From assembly GCA_016722705.1 (NCBI GenBank), contig JADKGN010000004.1, positions 1,364,001 through 1,428,000 on the forward strand: a stretch of 64,000 bases of DNA, in the 5' to 3' direction. The position numbers and the translations under genes were made by a program. The notes below the pieces were generated by a model, which saw only the letters and a program-made list of their open reading frames with translations, did not search any database and was not told the DNA's origin. Of the stretch, positions 1-10,847 are shown one piece after another; within the stretch, counting starts at the first letter, position 1, and each line of letters opens with the position of its first letter. The DNA comes from Candidatus Dechloromonas phosphoritropha. GTDB taxonomy: Bacteria > Pseudomonadota > Gammaproteobacteria > Burkholderiales > Rhodocyclaceae.

Positions 1-32
1 GATTTCTACTCATGACCGCTATCCGAAGATCA

Positions 33-52
33 CGGTCAACCGGAAAATCCGG
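33..52 (-). repeat. Short extragenic 3' motif, copy 1
   Basis: On the minus strand this reads CCGGATTTTCCGGTTGACCG and lies about 10 bases past the stop codon of the cytochrome gene. A near-identical string lies just past the stop of the MoaD-like gene (49378-49397), in the same orientation relative to its gene. It contains a small dyad (CCGGA/TCCGG) but no U-run. Its role is unknown; a 3'-end processing or termination element is one possibility. Confidence 0.35.
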
Positions 53-62
53 CCAAAAATGA

Positions 63-1070
63 CTACTTGGCCGGCTTGAGCTTGGCAACCGCTTCTTGCA
101 GCGGTTTGAACGGCCCGTATTTGTGCTGCTCCGGGATGCCGCCGCCGTAGTACGGAGGATAGGCTGAATCCACCGGCTTGTTGTAGCCAAGCGGGTAATC
201 CTTTTCCAGATTCGGCTTGACCGGACGCGAATGGCTCAGCACGTAGGCGGCCACATCATAGGCTTCGTCGTCGGACAACAACGCGGTTTCCATGGTGCGG
301 CCGAGCGGCATGTTGGCCTTGATGAAGGCGGATGCCGTCAGCAGGCGGCCCATGCCGGCGCCCTTGTCGAAACTGTCCTTGCCCCACAGCGCCGGGAAGA
401 TATAGCCGGTGCCATCGCCAAGCTGGCCTTTGGGCGTGCCTGAGCCATCCGGCTTGTGGCAACTGGCACATTCACGCTCGAAAATGACCTTGCCGGCAGG
501 CAGGTCGGCCTTGCGGTCCGGCGGGGTGAACTTCATCGTGCCAGCACCTTCGACATGGCTGCCAACCGGGATGCCGGTGGACAGGAAGTGCATGTAAGTG
601 ACGAAGGCCTTCATCTCCCGGCTATTCACAGGAATCGCCTTGCCGGCCATGCTGCGCTCCATGCAGTCATTGACACGATCCTCGATCGTACCGATGGCAT
701 TGTCACGGGCCCGGTAGATCGGGTATTTGGCACTCACGCCGACCCAAGGCATGGCATAAGGCTTGGTCGCGCCATTTTCATGGCAGGACTGGCAACTCAG
801 GTTATTGCCGGCGTAGCGCATCTTCTTGTTTTTGGCGTTCGGCCCGAGATACACCGAGGTGTCGTTCGTCAGCGCCAGGCCGTAACGCGCCAGTTCGCCA
901 TAGGCATCGTTCGGCAGTTTCTCGATATCCGGCGCCTGCCAGTTCGTGACGACATTCGGCGCAACCGGCGCGGCGGCCGACTTGGTAGCATCGGCAGCCC
1001 GTACCGGACCAAGAGCAAAGGAGAAGATGAGCGCTGTGGAAAGCGCCAGGGGCGTGAAATATTTTGTCAT
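63..1070 (-). CDS. tsdA: Dihaem c-type cytochrome, TsdA-like (thiosulfate dehydrogenase/tetrathionate reductase family)
   Basis: This 335-residue exported protein starts with a signal peptide ending near VRA (residue 25) and carries two CXXCH haem sites, C93-C96-H97 and C201-C204-H205. In TsdA enzymes haem 1 has an unusual distal cysteine ligand 39 residues after the haem histidine. Here Cys136, in NDCMERSM, is exactly 39 residues after H97. An NMPLG segment (Met254) is a likely ligand for haem 2. The family interconverts thiosulfate and tetrathionate in the periplasm. The region after residue 280 resembles an ordinary C-terminal tail. The gene stands alone, with a mini-transposon upstream. 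Family assignment is good. The direction of the reaction, and whether thiosulfate is the real substrate, are inference. Confidence 0.75.
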   Translation of the reverse strand: MTKYFTPLALSTALIFSFALGPVRAADATKSAAAPVAPNVVTNWQAPDIEKLPNDAYGELARYGLALTNDTSVYLGPNAKNKKMRYAGNNLSCQSCHENGATKPYAMPWVGVSAKYPIYRARDNAIGTIEDRVNDCMERSMAGKAIPVNSREMKAFVTYMHFLSTGIPVGSHVEGAGTMKFTPPDRKADLPAGKVIFERECASCHKPDGSGTPKGQLGDGTGYIFPALWGKDSFDKGAGMGRLLTASAFIKANMPLGRTMETALLSDDEAYDVAAYVLSHSRPVKPNLEKDYPLGYNKPVDSAYPPYYGGGIPEQHKYGPFKPLQEAVAKLKPAK

Positions 1071-1099
1071 TTTGGTTCATGGGTTATTCGAGGTTGATA

Positions 1100-1211
1100 G
1101 GGAGACACTGATTTATTCGAGAATTGCCATTCCGGCGAAGGACGGAATCCGGAAAAATGAACGGCCTGGACCCCGGCCTTCGCTAGGGTGACGAATAGAT
1201 AAGCGTTTCCA
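1100..1211. mobile_element. 112-bp mini-transposon (MITE-like), copy 1
   Basis: The element is flanked by TA on both sides (1098-1099 and 1212-1213). Its imperfect terminal inverted repeats of about 20 bp begin GGGAGACACTGATTTATTC on the left and TGGAAACGCTTATCTATTC on the reverse complement of the right end. A second copy of exactly the same length lies at 62443-62554 in the opposite orientation. The inner part contains further inverted segments (CCGGCGAAGG/CCGGCCTTCG type). It encodes nothing. TA duplication points to mobilisation by an IS630/Tc1-mariner-type transposase acting in trans, which is inference. It sits upstream of the cytochrome gene and could influence its expression. Confidence 0.75.
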
Positions 1212-1327
1212 TAGATAGTCGCATGGCGCAAGAATGACAACAAGCACTGAACCGGCACAATGTAGGCGGCGGAAAACCGTACTTCGGCCGCAACGACCCA
1301 ATCAATCGTACCTGAGCAGAGGGTAAC

Positions 1328-2455
1328 TTGCATCTCTTCGTCGATATCTCCAGCCACGGCTTCGGGCACCTCGCCATCGCGGCGCCGGTGCTGAATGCGC
1401 TGGCCGAAATGGCCCCGGACTTCCGGTTGACCATACGCAGCGGCCTCCCCCGGCAGAAGCTGGCACAGCGCATCCGGCCGCCCTTCACCCTGATTGCCGG
1501 CAGCAGCGATTTCGGCTACGTGATGATCGACGCAACACGCATCAATCTCGCGGCCAGCGCCGCCGCCTATCGCCACGCCCATGCCGACTGGCCGGCCACG
1601 GTTGCGCGTGAGGCCGCATGGCTTGCCGTGCTCAAGCCGGATCTGGTCATCACCAACGTCGCCTATCTGCCGCTGGCCGGCGCGGCACGGCTCGGCATCC
1701 CCGCACTCAGCCTGTGCTCGCTCAACTGGGCCGACCTCTTCGCCCATTTCTTCGGCCATGAACCCTGGGCGGCGCCGATCCACGACGCGATGCTCGCCGC
1801 CTACCGCAGCGCCCGGACTTTCTTGCGCGTCACCCCCGGCATGCCGATGCACGAACTCCGCAACCTCGACGCCGTCGGCCCGATTGCGGCCATCGGTCAA
1901 CACCATGATCTCGGGCTGAACGGCAACAAGGCCGTGCTGATCGCCATGGGCGGCATCGACCATCGGCTGCCGGTCGAAAATTGGCCACGGCTGCCCGGCA
2001 TCCGCTGGCTGGTCGCCGCCGACTGGCAATGCGCGCACCCGGACACCATCGCTCTCGAATCGTTTGGCCTGAGTTTCACCGACCTTCTGTGCTCGGTCGA
2101 CGCCGTCATCACCAAGCCCGGCTACGGCACCTTCACCGAAGCCGCCTGCAACGGCACGGCGGTACTCTACCAGCGGCGCGACGATTGGCCGGAGCAGGAC
2201 TGCCTGATCGACTGGCTGCGGGGCAACGCCCGCTGCCTGGAGATTGCGGCCGACTGCCTGCTCGACGGTGGGCTGGCGGAGAGCCTGCGCGCGCTCTGGC
2301 GGCAGCCGCCGCTGCCACGACCGGCGGCAACCGGCGCCGCCGAGGCGGCGGCACGGATATTGGGTGCACTACCTGCGGAAGGTCTTCCCGAAGGATTGAC
2401 CTCGCCACTGTCGGGTTCACCGCCGGCGATCAGAAACGCCAGCCGAAGCGCTTGA
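1328..2455 (+). CDS. GT-B-fold glycosyltransferase-like protein
   Basis: A 375-residue cytoplasmic protein beginning MHLFVDISSHGFGHL. The glycine-rich SSHGFGHL loop near the N terminus is typical of GT-B (family 28-like) glycosyltransferases and of the N-terminal domain of L-arabinokinase-like proteins. The C-terminal half has ITKPGYGTFTEAACNGT, matching the acceptor/donor loop (KPG-G-TE) of MurG-like enzymes. The start is a TTG preceded by GAGGG. Its 3' end overlaps the convergent maf gene by 26 bp. Its sugar donor and acceptor cannot be told from sequence, and it has no pathway neighbours here. Confidence 0.6.
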   Translation: MHLFVDISSHGFGHLAIAAPVLNALAEMAPDFRLTIRSGLPRQKLAQRIRPPFTLIAGSSDFGYVMIDATRINLAASAAAYRHAHADWPATVAREAAWLAVLKPDLVITNVAYLPLAGAARLGIPALSLCSLNWADLFAHFFGHEPWAAPIHDAMLAAYRSARTFLRVTPGMPMHELRNLDAVGPIAAIGQHHDLGLNGNKAVLIAMGGIDHRLPVENWPRLPGIRWLVAADWQCAHPDTIALESFGLSFTDLLCSVDAVITKPGYGTFTEAACNGTAVLYQRRDDWPEQDCLIDWLRGNARCLEIAADCLLDGGLAESLRALWRQPPLPRPAATGAAEAAARILGALPAEGLPEGLTSPLSGSPPAIRNASRSA

Positions 2456-3032
2456 GCAGTTCGCCAGTCTCGCAGATTGGCAGGCCCATGATGCCGGTAT
2501 AGCTGCCGGCAATAAATTCGATGAACAGCCCGGCGCGTCCCTGAATACCGTAGGCGCCTGCCTTGTCCATCGGCTCGCCGCTGAGCACGTAGCGACGGAT
2601 TTCTTCGTCATCGATGTGGCGGAAACGCACTTCGCTGACCGACTGCACGTATTCGGTCCGCCCTTCGTGGGTGACGGCGACGCCAGTCAGGACGCTGTGG
2701 GTCTGGCCGGAGAGGTGGCGCAGTATTGCCGCCGCATCGGCCTCGTCGACCGGCTTGCCGATGATCTCGCCGGCCAGTTCCAGCGTCGTGTCGGCCGCCA
2801 ACACCGGGCGCAGCAGCAGGCGCCGCTTGAGGAGAAGATCGAGGCCGTGCTCGGCCTTGGCGCGGGTGACGCGCTCGACATAGGCAAACGCCGTTTCGCC
2901 GGCATGCACGCCTTCATCTACCTGCAGGTCGGTGCGCAGGCCGCCACGGAAGATGATGGTGTCGAACGCCACCCCCATCTGGGTGAGGAGTTCACGACGG
3001 CGCGGGCTGCGCGAGGCGAGGTAGAGACGCAT
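2430..3032 (-). CDS. maf: Maf-family nucleoside triphosphate pyrophosphatase (YhdE type)
   Basis: A 200-residue protein starting MRLYLASRSPRRRELL, the hallmark Maf N-terminal motif. It continues with ADTTLELAGEIIGKP and GAYGIQGRAGLFIEFI, which fit the dTTP/UTP pyrophosphatase (YhdE) branch better than the YceF branch. These house-cleaning enzymes hydrolyse non-canonical or excess nucleotides to the monophosphate plus pyrophosphate. The ATG at 3032 is chosen over an upstream in-frame start because the conserved motif begins there. It is the last gene of a tight leftward run nadD-rsfS-rlmH-maf, a common bacterial order. Confidence 0.88.
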   Translation of the reverse strand: MRLYLASRSPRRRELLTQMGVAFDTIIFRGGLRTDLQVDEGVHAGETAFAYVERVTRAKAEHGLDLLLKRRLLLRPVLAADTTLELAGEIIGKPVDEADAAAILRHLSGQTHSVLTGVAVTHEGRTEYVQSVSEVRFRHIDDEEIRRYVLSGEPMDKAGAYGIQGRAGLFIEFIAGSYTGIMGLPICETGELLKRFGWRF

Positions 3033-3040
3033 GATGGAAT

Positions 3041-3511
3041 CTAGCCTTCCCGGTGATAGGGGTGGTTCTTGAGAACGCTGACCGCGCGGTAAAGCTGTTC
3101 GCACAGCACCAGGCGGGCGAGGCCGTGCGGCAGGGTCAGGCTCGACAGGCGCAAGCGGTCGTCGGCCTGGCGCTTGAATTCCTCGTCGAGTCCGTCGGTG
3201 CCGCCAATCAGCAGCGCGACGTCGCGACCATCCTGCATCCAGGCCTCAAGCCTTTGGGCCAGTTTCAGCGTGGTCAAGTCGTCACCCTTTTCATCGAGGA
3301 CGACGATGCGGCAGGCAGAAGGCAGCGCATCGCGGATACGGCCCCTCTCGGCAGCGAGCAACTGTTCGCGGGTTTTCGAACCGCGCGGTTCCGGCTTGAT
3401 TTCGGTAACGGCGGCGGGCAGTTCGCGCGGCATGCGCTTGAGGTACTCGGCGCAGCCGGCGCTCACCCAGTCGGGCTGGCGATGGCCGACGGCGAGCACG
3501 TTCAGCTTCAT
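3041..3511 (-). CDS. rlmH: 23S rRNA (pseudouridine1915-N3)-methyltransferase RlmH
   Basis: A 156-residue SPOUT methyltransferase. It shows ALLIGGTDGLD, LPHGLARLVLCEQLYRA and the nearly invariant C-terminal tail NHPYHREG. RlmH methylates pseudouridine 1915 of 23S rRNA on assembled 70S ribosomes. The start codon overlaps the rsfS stop in an ATGA arrangement (3508-3511), so translation is probably coupled. Length matches the family (about 155 residues). Confidence 0.95.
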   Translation of the reverse strand: MKLNVLAVGHRQPDWVSAGCAEYLKRMPRELPAAVTEIKPEPRGSKTREQLLAAERGRIRDALPSACRIVVLDEKGDDLTTLKLAQRLEAWMQDGRDVALLIGGTDGLDEEFKRQADDRLRLSSLTLPHGLARLVLCEQLYRAVSVLKNHPYHREG

Positions 3512-3873
3512 TTGGTGGCGGTCTGCTCCATGGCCTTGCGCCGCTGCACCGGCGTCGTCTTCCACAGTTCCTCGAGGTTGTAGTACTGGCGCACCGTCGG
3601 CTGCATGACATGAACGATCAGGTCGCCGAGGTCGACCAGCACCCACTCGCCGGTTTCCTCGCCTTCGATCGACAGTACCTCGGCCCCCGCTTCGCCGGCC
3701 TTTTCCTTGACGTTGCGGGCGAGTGCCCGGACTTGGCGGTTGGAGTCGCCGGTGGCGATGATCATGGAATCGAACATCGAGCTGAGCCCGATGGTGTCGA
3801 TGACTTCGATATTCTTGCCCTTGATGTCTTCGAGGGCGGAGACAACGAGTTTTTGCAGCTTGCGCATTTCCAT
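3508..3873 (-). CDS. rsfS: Ribosome silencing factor RsfS
   Basis: A 121-residue RsfS/Iojap-family protein. It shows DIKGKNIEVIDT, SSMFDSMIIATGDSNRQV and WVLVDLGDLIVHVM, the usual family blocks. RsfS binds ribosomal protein uL14 and blocks subunit joining when nutrients are scarce. It lies between nadD (5-bp gap) and rlmH (4-bp overlap), the classical order. Confidence 0.95.
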   Translation of the reverse strand: MEMRKLQKLVVSALEDIKGKNIEVIDTIGLSSMFDSMIIATGDSNRQVRALARNVKEKAGEAGAEVLSIEGEETGEWVLVDLGDLIVHVMQPTVRQYYNLEELWKTTPVQRRKAMEQTATK

Positions 3874-3878
3874 CGGGG

Positions 3879-4535
3879 TTAGGACCTGTCTCTGTAGAGT
3901 TGGTGAAGCCTAATGTAGTCGAGAACGCCATCGGGCAGCAAATAGCGGGGCGAGTGCCCGGCGGCCAGCAGATTGCGGATCCGGGTCGCCGAAATCGCGA
4001 GCTGGGTCATCGCGAAGGTGGCAATGCCGCCAGCCGGCTTCGCCCGCAGGCCAGCGGCATCGGGCAGGCGGCGGTCGCCGAATTCGGTCGCCAGATCGTG
4101 CGGCAGGCTGGCGACCCCGACCGGAAACCCGGGGCGGTGCGCGACGGCAACATGGGCCAGCGCGAAGATGTCGCGCCAGCGGTGCCAGGTCGTCAGGCCG
4201 GCAAAGGCATCAGCGCCGACAAGCAGGACCAGCGATTGCCCGGCGCCGAGTTCGCCACGCAGGCGTTCAAGGGTATGCACGGTGTAGCTCGGGGCGGCGG
4301 CCTCGACCTCGCCGGCATCCACCGAAAAACGGTCGTTTTCCGCGGTCGACCGCAGCACCATCTCGAGCCGCTGTTGCGCGGTTACCTCCGGCGCGCCGCG
4401 ATGCGGCGGCTGCCCGGCGGGAATCCAGCGCACCCCGCCGAGGCCAAGGTTGTCAATCGCCTCCTCGGCCAGCCGCAGGTGACCGAAATGAACGGGGTCG
4501 AAAGTGCCGCCGAAAACGCCGAGCGCTTCAGACAA
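3879..4535 (-). CDS. nadD: Nicotinate-nucleotide adenylyltransferase
   Basis: A protein of about 218 residues with the nucleotidyltransferase signature GVFGGTFDPVHFGHL at the N terminus, LLVGADAFAGL in the middle and the C-terminal ISATRIRNLLAAG motif. NadD makes deamido-NAD from nicotinate mononucleotide and ATP. The start is uncertain. A TTG at 4535, overlapping the upstream stop, gives MSEALGVFGG and a family-typical length. An ATG at 4583 would add 16 low-complexity residues inside the preceding gene. It belongs to the leftward nadD-rsfS-rlmH-maf run. Confidence 0.9.
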   Translation of the reverse strand: MSEALGVFGGTFDPVHFGHLRLAEEAIDNLGLGGVRWIPAGQPPHRGAPEVTAQQRLEMVLRSTAENDRFSVDAGEVEAAAPSYTVHTLERLRGELGAGQSLVLLVGADAFAGLTTWHRWRDIFALAHVAVAHRPGFPVGVASLPHDLATEFGDRRLPDAAGLRAKPAGGIATFAMTQLAISATRIRNLLAAGHSPRYLLPDGVLDYIRLHQLYRDRS

Positions 4536-5316
4536 TTTCGGATTTGACGAAGATGTCGCGGTAGCTGGCGTAGAAGCTGGCATAGACCGTCGAGAACACG
4601 CACAGCGCGATCACGACCATCAGCGGCAGGATGATGAAGCTGGCGATGAAGCTGCCCTCGCCCCCGGCGAACACGCCGGCGAGCATGGCGAAAGCCAGCC
4701 CCGGCAGGATGCCGGCGAAGATCACCAGCGCGGCGCCAAAGGTGAGAAAGGCGCGCCAGTTGATCCAGCAGGCGACAAAGCTGAAGAACAGTGACTTGCC
4801 GACGCTCTGTCCATGCCAGGCCGCCAGCACCGGGGCGAACCACCAGGCCATCAGGACCGGTGTCATCAGGGTCATGACGAATACCGACGGCAGGAAGAAA
4901 CTGCCACTCTCGAGCACCTCGCGGTCGGCGGGCTCGCTTGACAGGATGAGGCGCAGGAGATCGCCGCCGTCGAGCAGCGCCGAAAGAAACAGAATCACCA
5001 GCGTGCAGAATAGATAAAGCGCGCCGAGGGCCAGCAGCACGCGGGGATTCTGCTTGATTCCGCCGAACAGCGTCTGCACACTGATCGGCTTGCCCTGTTC
5101 GAGATCGCGCGCCGCCTGCATCAGGCCGACCGTCAGGCCGGGAATGATCATCGACGCCGCCACGGCGCCGATAATGGGAACCAGGTTGAGAAAGATCACG
5201 GTCAGCCAGTAGCTGACCACCAGCATCGACAACAGTGGCGGGTTACGCCGGAAAATCGCAAAGCCGGCATCGAGCCAGCGCCAGCCGGCGGCCGCCGGAA
5301 GTTTTTGCGCGTGCAT
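4528..5316 (-). CDS. BPSS1780-family integral membrane protein, paralogue 2
   Basis: A 262-residue protein with an N-terminal amphipathic stretch (GWRWLDAGFAIFRRNP) followed by about six hydrophobic segments. The pattern (W-x-D-AGFAIFRRNPPLL, MIIPGLTVGLMQAARDLEQGKP) fits the BPSS1780 group, beta- and gammaproteobacterial inner-membrane proteins of unknown function. It starts two bases after the stop of a paralogue (5319-6068), with GGGAG before the ATG. The two genes look like an old tandem duplication. No function can be assigned. Confidence 0.7.
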   Translation of the reverse strand: MHAQKLPAAAGWRWLDAGFAIFRRNPPLLSMLVVSYWLTVIFLNLVPIIGAVAASMIIPGLTVGLMQAARDLEQGKPISVQTLFGGIKQNPRVLLALGALYLFCTLVILFLSALLDGGDLLRLILSSEPADREVLESGSFFLPSVFVMTLMTPVLMAWWFAPVLAAWHGQSVGKSLFFSFVACWINWRAFLTFGAALVIFAGILPGLAFAMLAGVFAGGEGSFIASFIILPLMVVIALCVFSTVYASFYASYRDIFVKSEIV

Positions 5317-5318
5317 GG

Positions 5319-6068
5319 TCAGGCTCCCTCGAAAATGTCGAGATAGGAAGCGTATATCGCGCCGGTGAACAACGGGATCAGCAACAGGTAGCCGATGAAG
5401 AACGGCAGCGCGGCGAAGAACATGGCGACAGCCAGGAGCAGCGCAAAGACGACCATCGCCAGCCAGTTCTTGACCCCGGCGGCAAGGCTGGCCTTCATCG
5501 CCGGCAGCGGTTGCATGTCGTGGAAAAATACCAGTGCCGGAGCAAACCAGGTCGCCATGATCACCGGGATCGACAGGATGAACGCCAGCAGGCTGGCGAT
5601 CATGGCACCTCCGAGGGCGATTCCGAATCCGGCGACGCGTCCGGTGATTACACCGCCAAGGAGGCCACCGCTGACCAGCAGGAAGGCGAGGAAAGCGATG
5701 CCGAAAATGCCTGTCGCAAAAAAGACGCCGATCATCACCAGACCGCCGGCGTTGTGGCGGAAGCCGGCGAACAGATCGGCGATTTCTGCACTCCCGTCCG
5801 TATACTGGTTCCGGCTCATGAGCAGCCAGCCGCCGGCGAAGACCGGCAGCAGGACGCTCACCGCGATCTGGCCGAAGACGGGAACGATCTGCACCCCGAG
5901 CACGATCACCATCATCAGCACCGAGCTGCCAATCCACGTACCGGGATTGGCGATGAACAGCACCCACCCCCGACGCAGCCACTCGAAAGAGGCTGCGGGA
6001 TCGACTTCCCGGCTGGCGCCGGTGAAGGCTGGCGGGAGGACCACTTGAATTTGCGTACTTTCTTCCAT
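5319..6068 (-). CDS. BPSS1780-family integral membrane protein, paralogue 1
   Basis: A 249-residue protein with a short polar N terminus, then SFEWLRRGWVLFIANPGTW and about six membrane-spanning stretches. It shares its layout with the next gene: an N-terminal W-R-GW-LF--NP motif, a central loop, and a final AxYxSYLDIFE-like tail. The family has no known activity. It lies 9 bp after thrB in the same leftward run, so it is probably co-transcribed with threonine and NAD genes by position rather than function. Confidence 0.7.
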   Translation of the reverse strand: MEESTQIQVVLPPAFTGASREVDPAASFEWLRRGWVLFIANPGTWIGSSVLMMVIVLGVQIVPVFGQIAVSVLLPVFAGGWLLMSRNQYTDGSAEIADLFAGFRHNAGGLVMIGVFFATGIFGIAFLAFLLVSGGLLGGVITGRVAGFGIALGGAMIASLLAFILSIPVIMATWFAPALVFFHDMQPLPAMKASLAAGVKNWLAMVVFALLLAVAMFFAALPFFIGYLLLIPLFTGAIYASYLDIFEGA

Positions 6069-6077
6069 ACTGGGATG

Positions 6078-7004
6078 CTAACGGCGCGAGCCTTCCTGAG
6101 CAAGGCAAAGACGCCGCAGAAGTTGTCCGAAATGGTCCGGATCCTTGATCGTTACCACAGCGCCGGGACGCGGGTGCTGCCGCGCATCGAGTCGCAATAG
6201 CCAGAAACGAAGCGCTGCGGCACGGCGCAGCGCCGGCCACGCGGCCTCTTCGCCCGACGTCAGCGGCCGCAACGCGCTGTATCCGGCAATCAGGGCGGCG
6301 AGCTGATCGGCCTCGGGGCACCAGTCGTTGGCCACCACCGCCAGATCGAACAGCAGGCTGTCGGCGCCGGCGAAATAGAAGTCGAGCACGCCGGAAAGCT
6401 CTTCGTTGTCCTGCCACAGGACATTGTCCCGGAACAGGTCGCCATGGACGATGCCGTGCGGCAGACCTGAATAATCCTGCGCCGCCTGGAAATCGAGTTC
6501 GACGAGGAGTCGACCGCGTTCGTCGGCGGACAGCGCCGGCGCCAGCCGCCGACCGGTCCGTTCGCGCCATTCGTGGCCGCAGGGATTGGGTAAGGGCGAA
6601 GGAAAATCGACGCCGGCCAGATGCAGGCACGCCAGCATTGTCCCCAGCGTCCGGCAGTGCGCTACGGTTGCCGCTTCGATGCAATCACCGGGCAGACAGG
6701 TGAAAAGAGCCGCCGGCTTGCCGGCCAGCGGCCGCCAGAAGCGCCCGTCGGCGGCAGCCAGCGGTCGCGGACAGGGAATCCCGCGCGCCGCCAGATGCTC
6801 CTGGAGAGCCAGGCAGAAATCGAGATCGCGGGGCGCCAGGTGCTCAAAGATGGTCAAGACCCAGCGCCGGCCGCTCGCCGTAACGAAGTAATTCGAATTT
6901 TGCATGCCGGCGGCAATGCCGGTCAGCGTGCCCGGAGCACCTAGCCCGAGCGGCGCGAACCAGAGCGCTAACTCGTCGGGCTCGACCGTCGTGTAGACTG
7001 ACAA
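6078..7004 (-). CDS. thrB: Homoserine kinase, aminoglycoside-phosphotransferase-like type
   Basis: A 308-residue kinase of the APH superfamily form of ThrB. It starts MSVYTTV and has AAGMQNSNYFV (nucleotide loop), the catalytic loop HGDLFRDNVLW and the metal-binding LDFYFAG segment. It phosphorylates homoserine for threonine synthesis and is the isoform found in many proteobacteria instead of the GHMP-type ThrB. It lies just downstream of the DUF2782 gene, a frequent pairing in betaproteobacteria. Confidence 0.9.
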   Translation of the reverse strand: MSVYTTVEPDELALWFAPLGLGAPGTLTGIAAGMQNSNYFVTASGRRWVLTIFEHLAPRDLDFCLALQEHLAARGIPCPRPLAAADGRFWRPLAGKPAALFTCLPGDCIEAATVAHCRTLGTMLACLHLAGVDFPSPLPNPCGHEWRERTGRRLAPALSADERGRLLVELDFQAAQDYSGLPHGIVHGDLFRDNVLWQDNEELSGVLDFYFAGADSLLFDLAVVANDWCPEADQLAALIAGYSALRPLTSGEEAAWPALRRAAALRFWLLRLDARQHPRPGAVVTIKDPDHFGQLLRRLCLAQEGSRR

Positions 7005-7008
7005 GCGG

Positions 7009-7338
7009 CTACCAGCTGAAAATTCTCCACATGGCCGGCGTCACCATGGTTCCCGGGTTGTCCTGCTGGACGAAGTTGCCGTCGCCCTGCTGATCGACGA
7101 GATAGTACACGGGGCCCACCGCCGGAGTCACCTTGACCATGTAGAGCCTGCCGTTCTGACGGAACTCCTCGCGGGTCTCGGTTTCGGTCTTGACGATCGT
7201 GACCTGTGGCTCGAGCGCCGCGTCGAAGGCTTCCATGCCCGGCGGTGGCGGCGGAACGGCGGGCAGCGGCTGAAGATTGTTCTGTTGTGCGAAAGCCGGC
7301 AGCGATGCCAGCAGGATGACGGGAATTAGGTGGCGCAT
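7009..7338 (-). CDS. DUF2782 periplasmic protein
   Basis: A 109-residue protein with a signal peptide (MRHLIPVILLASLPAFAQ), a proline-rich linker and the DUF2782 core (ETETREEFRQNGRLYMVKV, YYLVDQQGDG). Function is unknown. It lies 4 bp upstream of thrB, and DUF2782 genes are repeatedly found beside polA and thrB in betaproteobacteria. The short size, clear signal peptide and conserved core make it a real gene. Confidence 0.8.
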   Translation of the reverse strand: MRHLIPVILLASLPAFAQQNNLQPLPAVPPPPPGMEAFDAALEPQVTIVKTETETREEFRQNGRLYMVKVTPAVGPVYYLVDQQGDGNFVQQDNPGTMVTPAMWRIFSW

Positions 7339-7371
7339 GGTGTGATCCTCGAAAATCTGCCGCTGATTCTA

Positions 7372-8100
7372 TTACAGGTTGAGCATCAACTCACGTTCGC
7401 CGGGCAGCGGACCGAACGGCCGCGCCTCGTAGTGTTTGAAAATCGCCTCGACGACCTGCTGCGGCTCATCGATCAACTGGATCAGATCCATGTCCTTGGA
7501 GTTAACCATTTGTTCCTCGACAAGTTTTTCCTTGAACCAGTCGATCATTCCCCGCCAGAAGTCCGAACAGACAAGAATCAGCGGAATCTTTCTCGCCTTG
7601 CCGGTCTGGATGAGAGTGAGCGCTTCCATCAGCTCGTCGAGCGTACCGAAACCGCCGGGCATCACCACGTAGGCACTGGCGAAACGCACGAACATGTACT
7701 TGCGCGCGAAGAAGTGGCGGAAGGTCTGCGAAATGTCCTGATAGCGATTGGACTGCTGCTCGTGCGGCAACTGGATGTTCAACCCGACCGACGGCGACTT
7801 GCCAAAATAGGCGCCCTTGTTGGCGGCCTCCATGATGCCGGGTCCGCCGCCCGAGATCACCGAAAAGCCGGAATCGGATAGCAGGCGCGTTGTCTTCTCG
7901 GTAAGATCGTAGTACGGCGAGCCGGGCGCCACGCGGGCGCTGCCGAAGATGGTGACCGCCGGCTTGATCGCCGCCAGACGCTCGGTGGCCTCGACGAACT
8001 CTGACATAATGCCGAAAATTCGCCACGATTCCCGGGCCGAGGCAGTATGCAACAAGGCCTCGGATTCGACGCCCATCACCAGTTTTTCGCTTTCCGTCAC
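7372..8100 (-). CDS. LOG-family protein (TIGR00730, putative nucleotide phosphoribohydrolase)
   Basis: A protein of up to 242 residues with the LOG signatures GGGPGIMEAANKGA and PGGFGTLDELMEALT. LOG enzymes release the base from nucleoside 5'-monophosphates, in plants to activate cytokinins; bacterial roles vary. The longest start (GTG, 8100) leaves only 5 bp to the divergent polA start, so a downstream start (ATG at 8076 or 8007) may be used. A second, shorter LOG protein lies at 61703-62302. Old annotations call such proteins lysine decarboxylases, which is wrong. Confidence 0.85.
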   Translation of the reverse strand: MTESEKLVMGVESEALLHTASARESWRIFGIMSEFVEATERLAAIKPAVTIFGSARVAPGSPYYDLTEKTTRLLSDSGFSVISGGGPGIMEAANKGAYFGKSPSVGLNIQLPHEQQSNRYQDISQTFRHFFARKYMFVRFASAYVVMPGGFGTLDELMEALTLIQTGKARKIPLILVCSDFWRGMIDWFKEKLVEEQMVNSKDMDLIQLIDEPQQVVEAIFKHYEARPFGPLPGERELMLNL

Positions 8101-8105
8101 TTCTC

Positions 8106-10826
<2,721 letters not shown>

Positions 10827-10847
10827 CCTCGCCACCGGCCGGGGTTT

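Noticed and set aside
1067..2038. Long open frame on the minus strand opposite the GT-B-like gene
   Set aside because: It is the antisense shadow of a high-GC gene; its translation lacks family features and its end runs through the mini-transposon.
4528..6684. Apparent 718-residue protein spanning thrB and both membrane genes
   Set aside because: Only the last 262 residues are a real protein; the rest is out-of-frame reading of thrB and the first BPSS1780-type gene.
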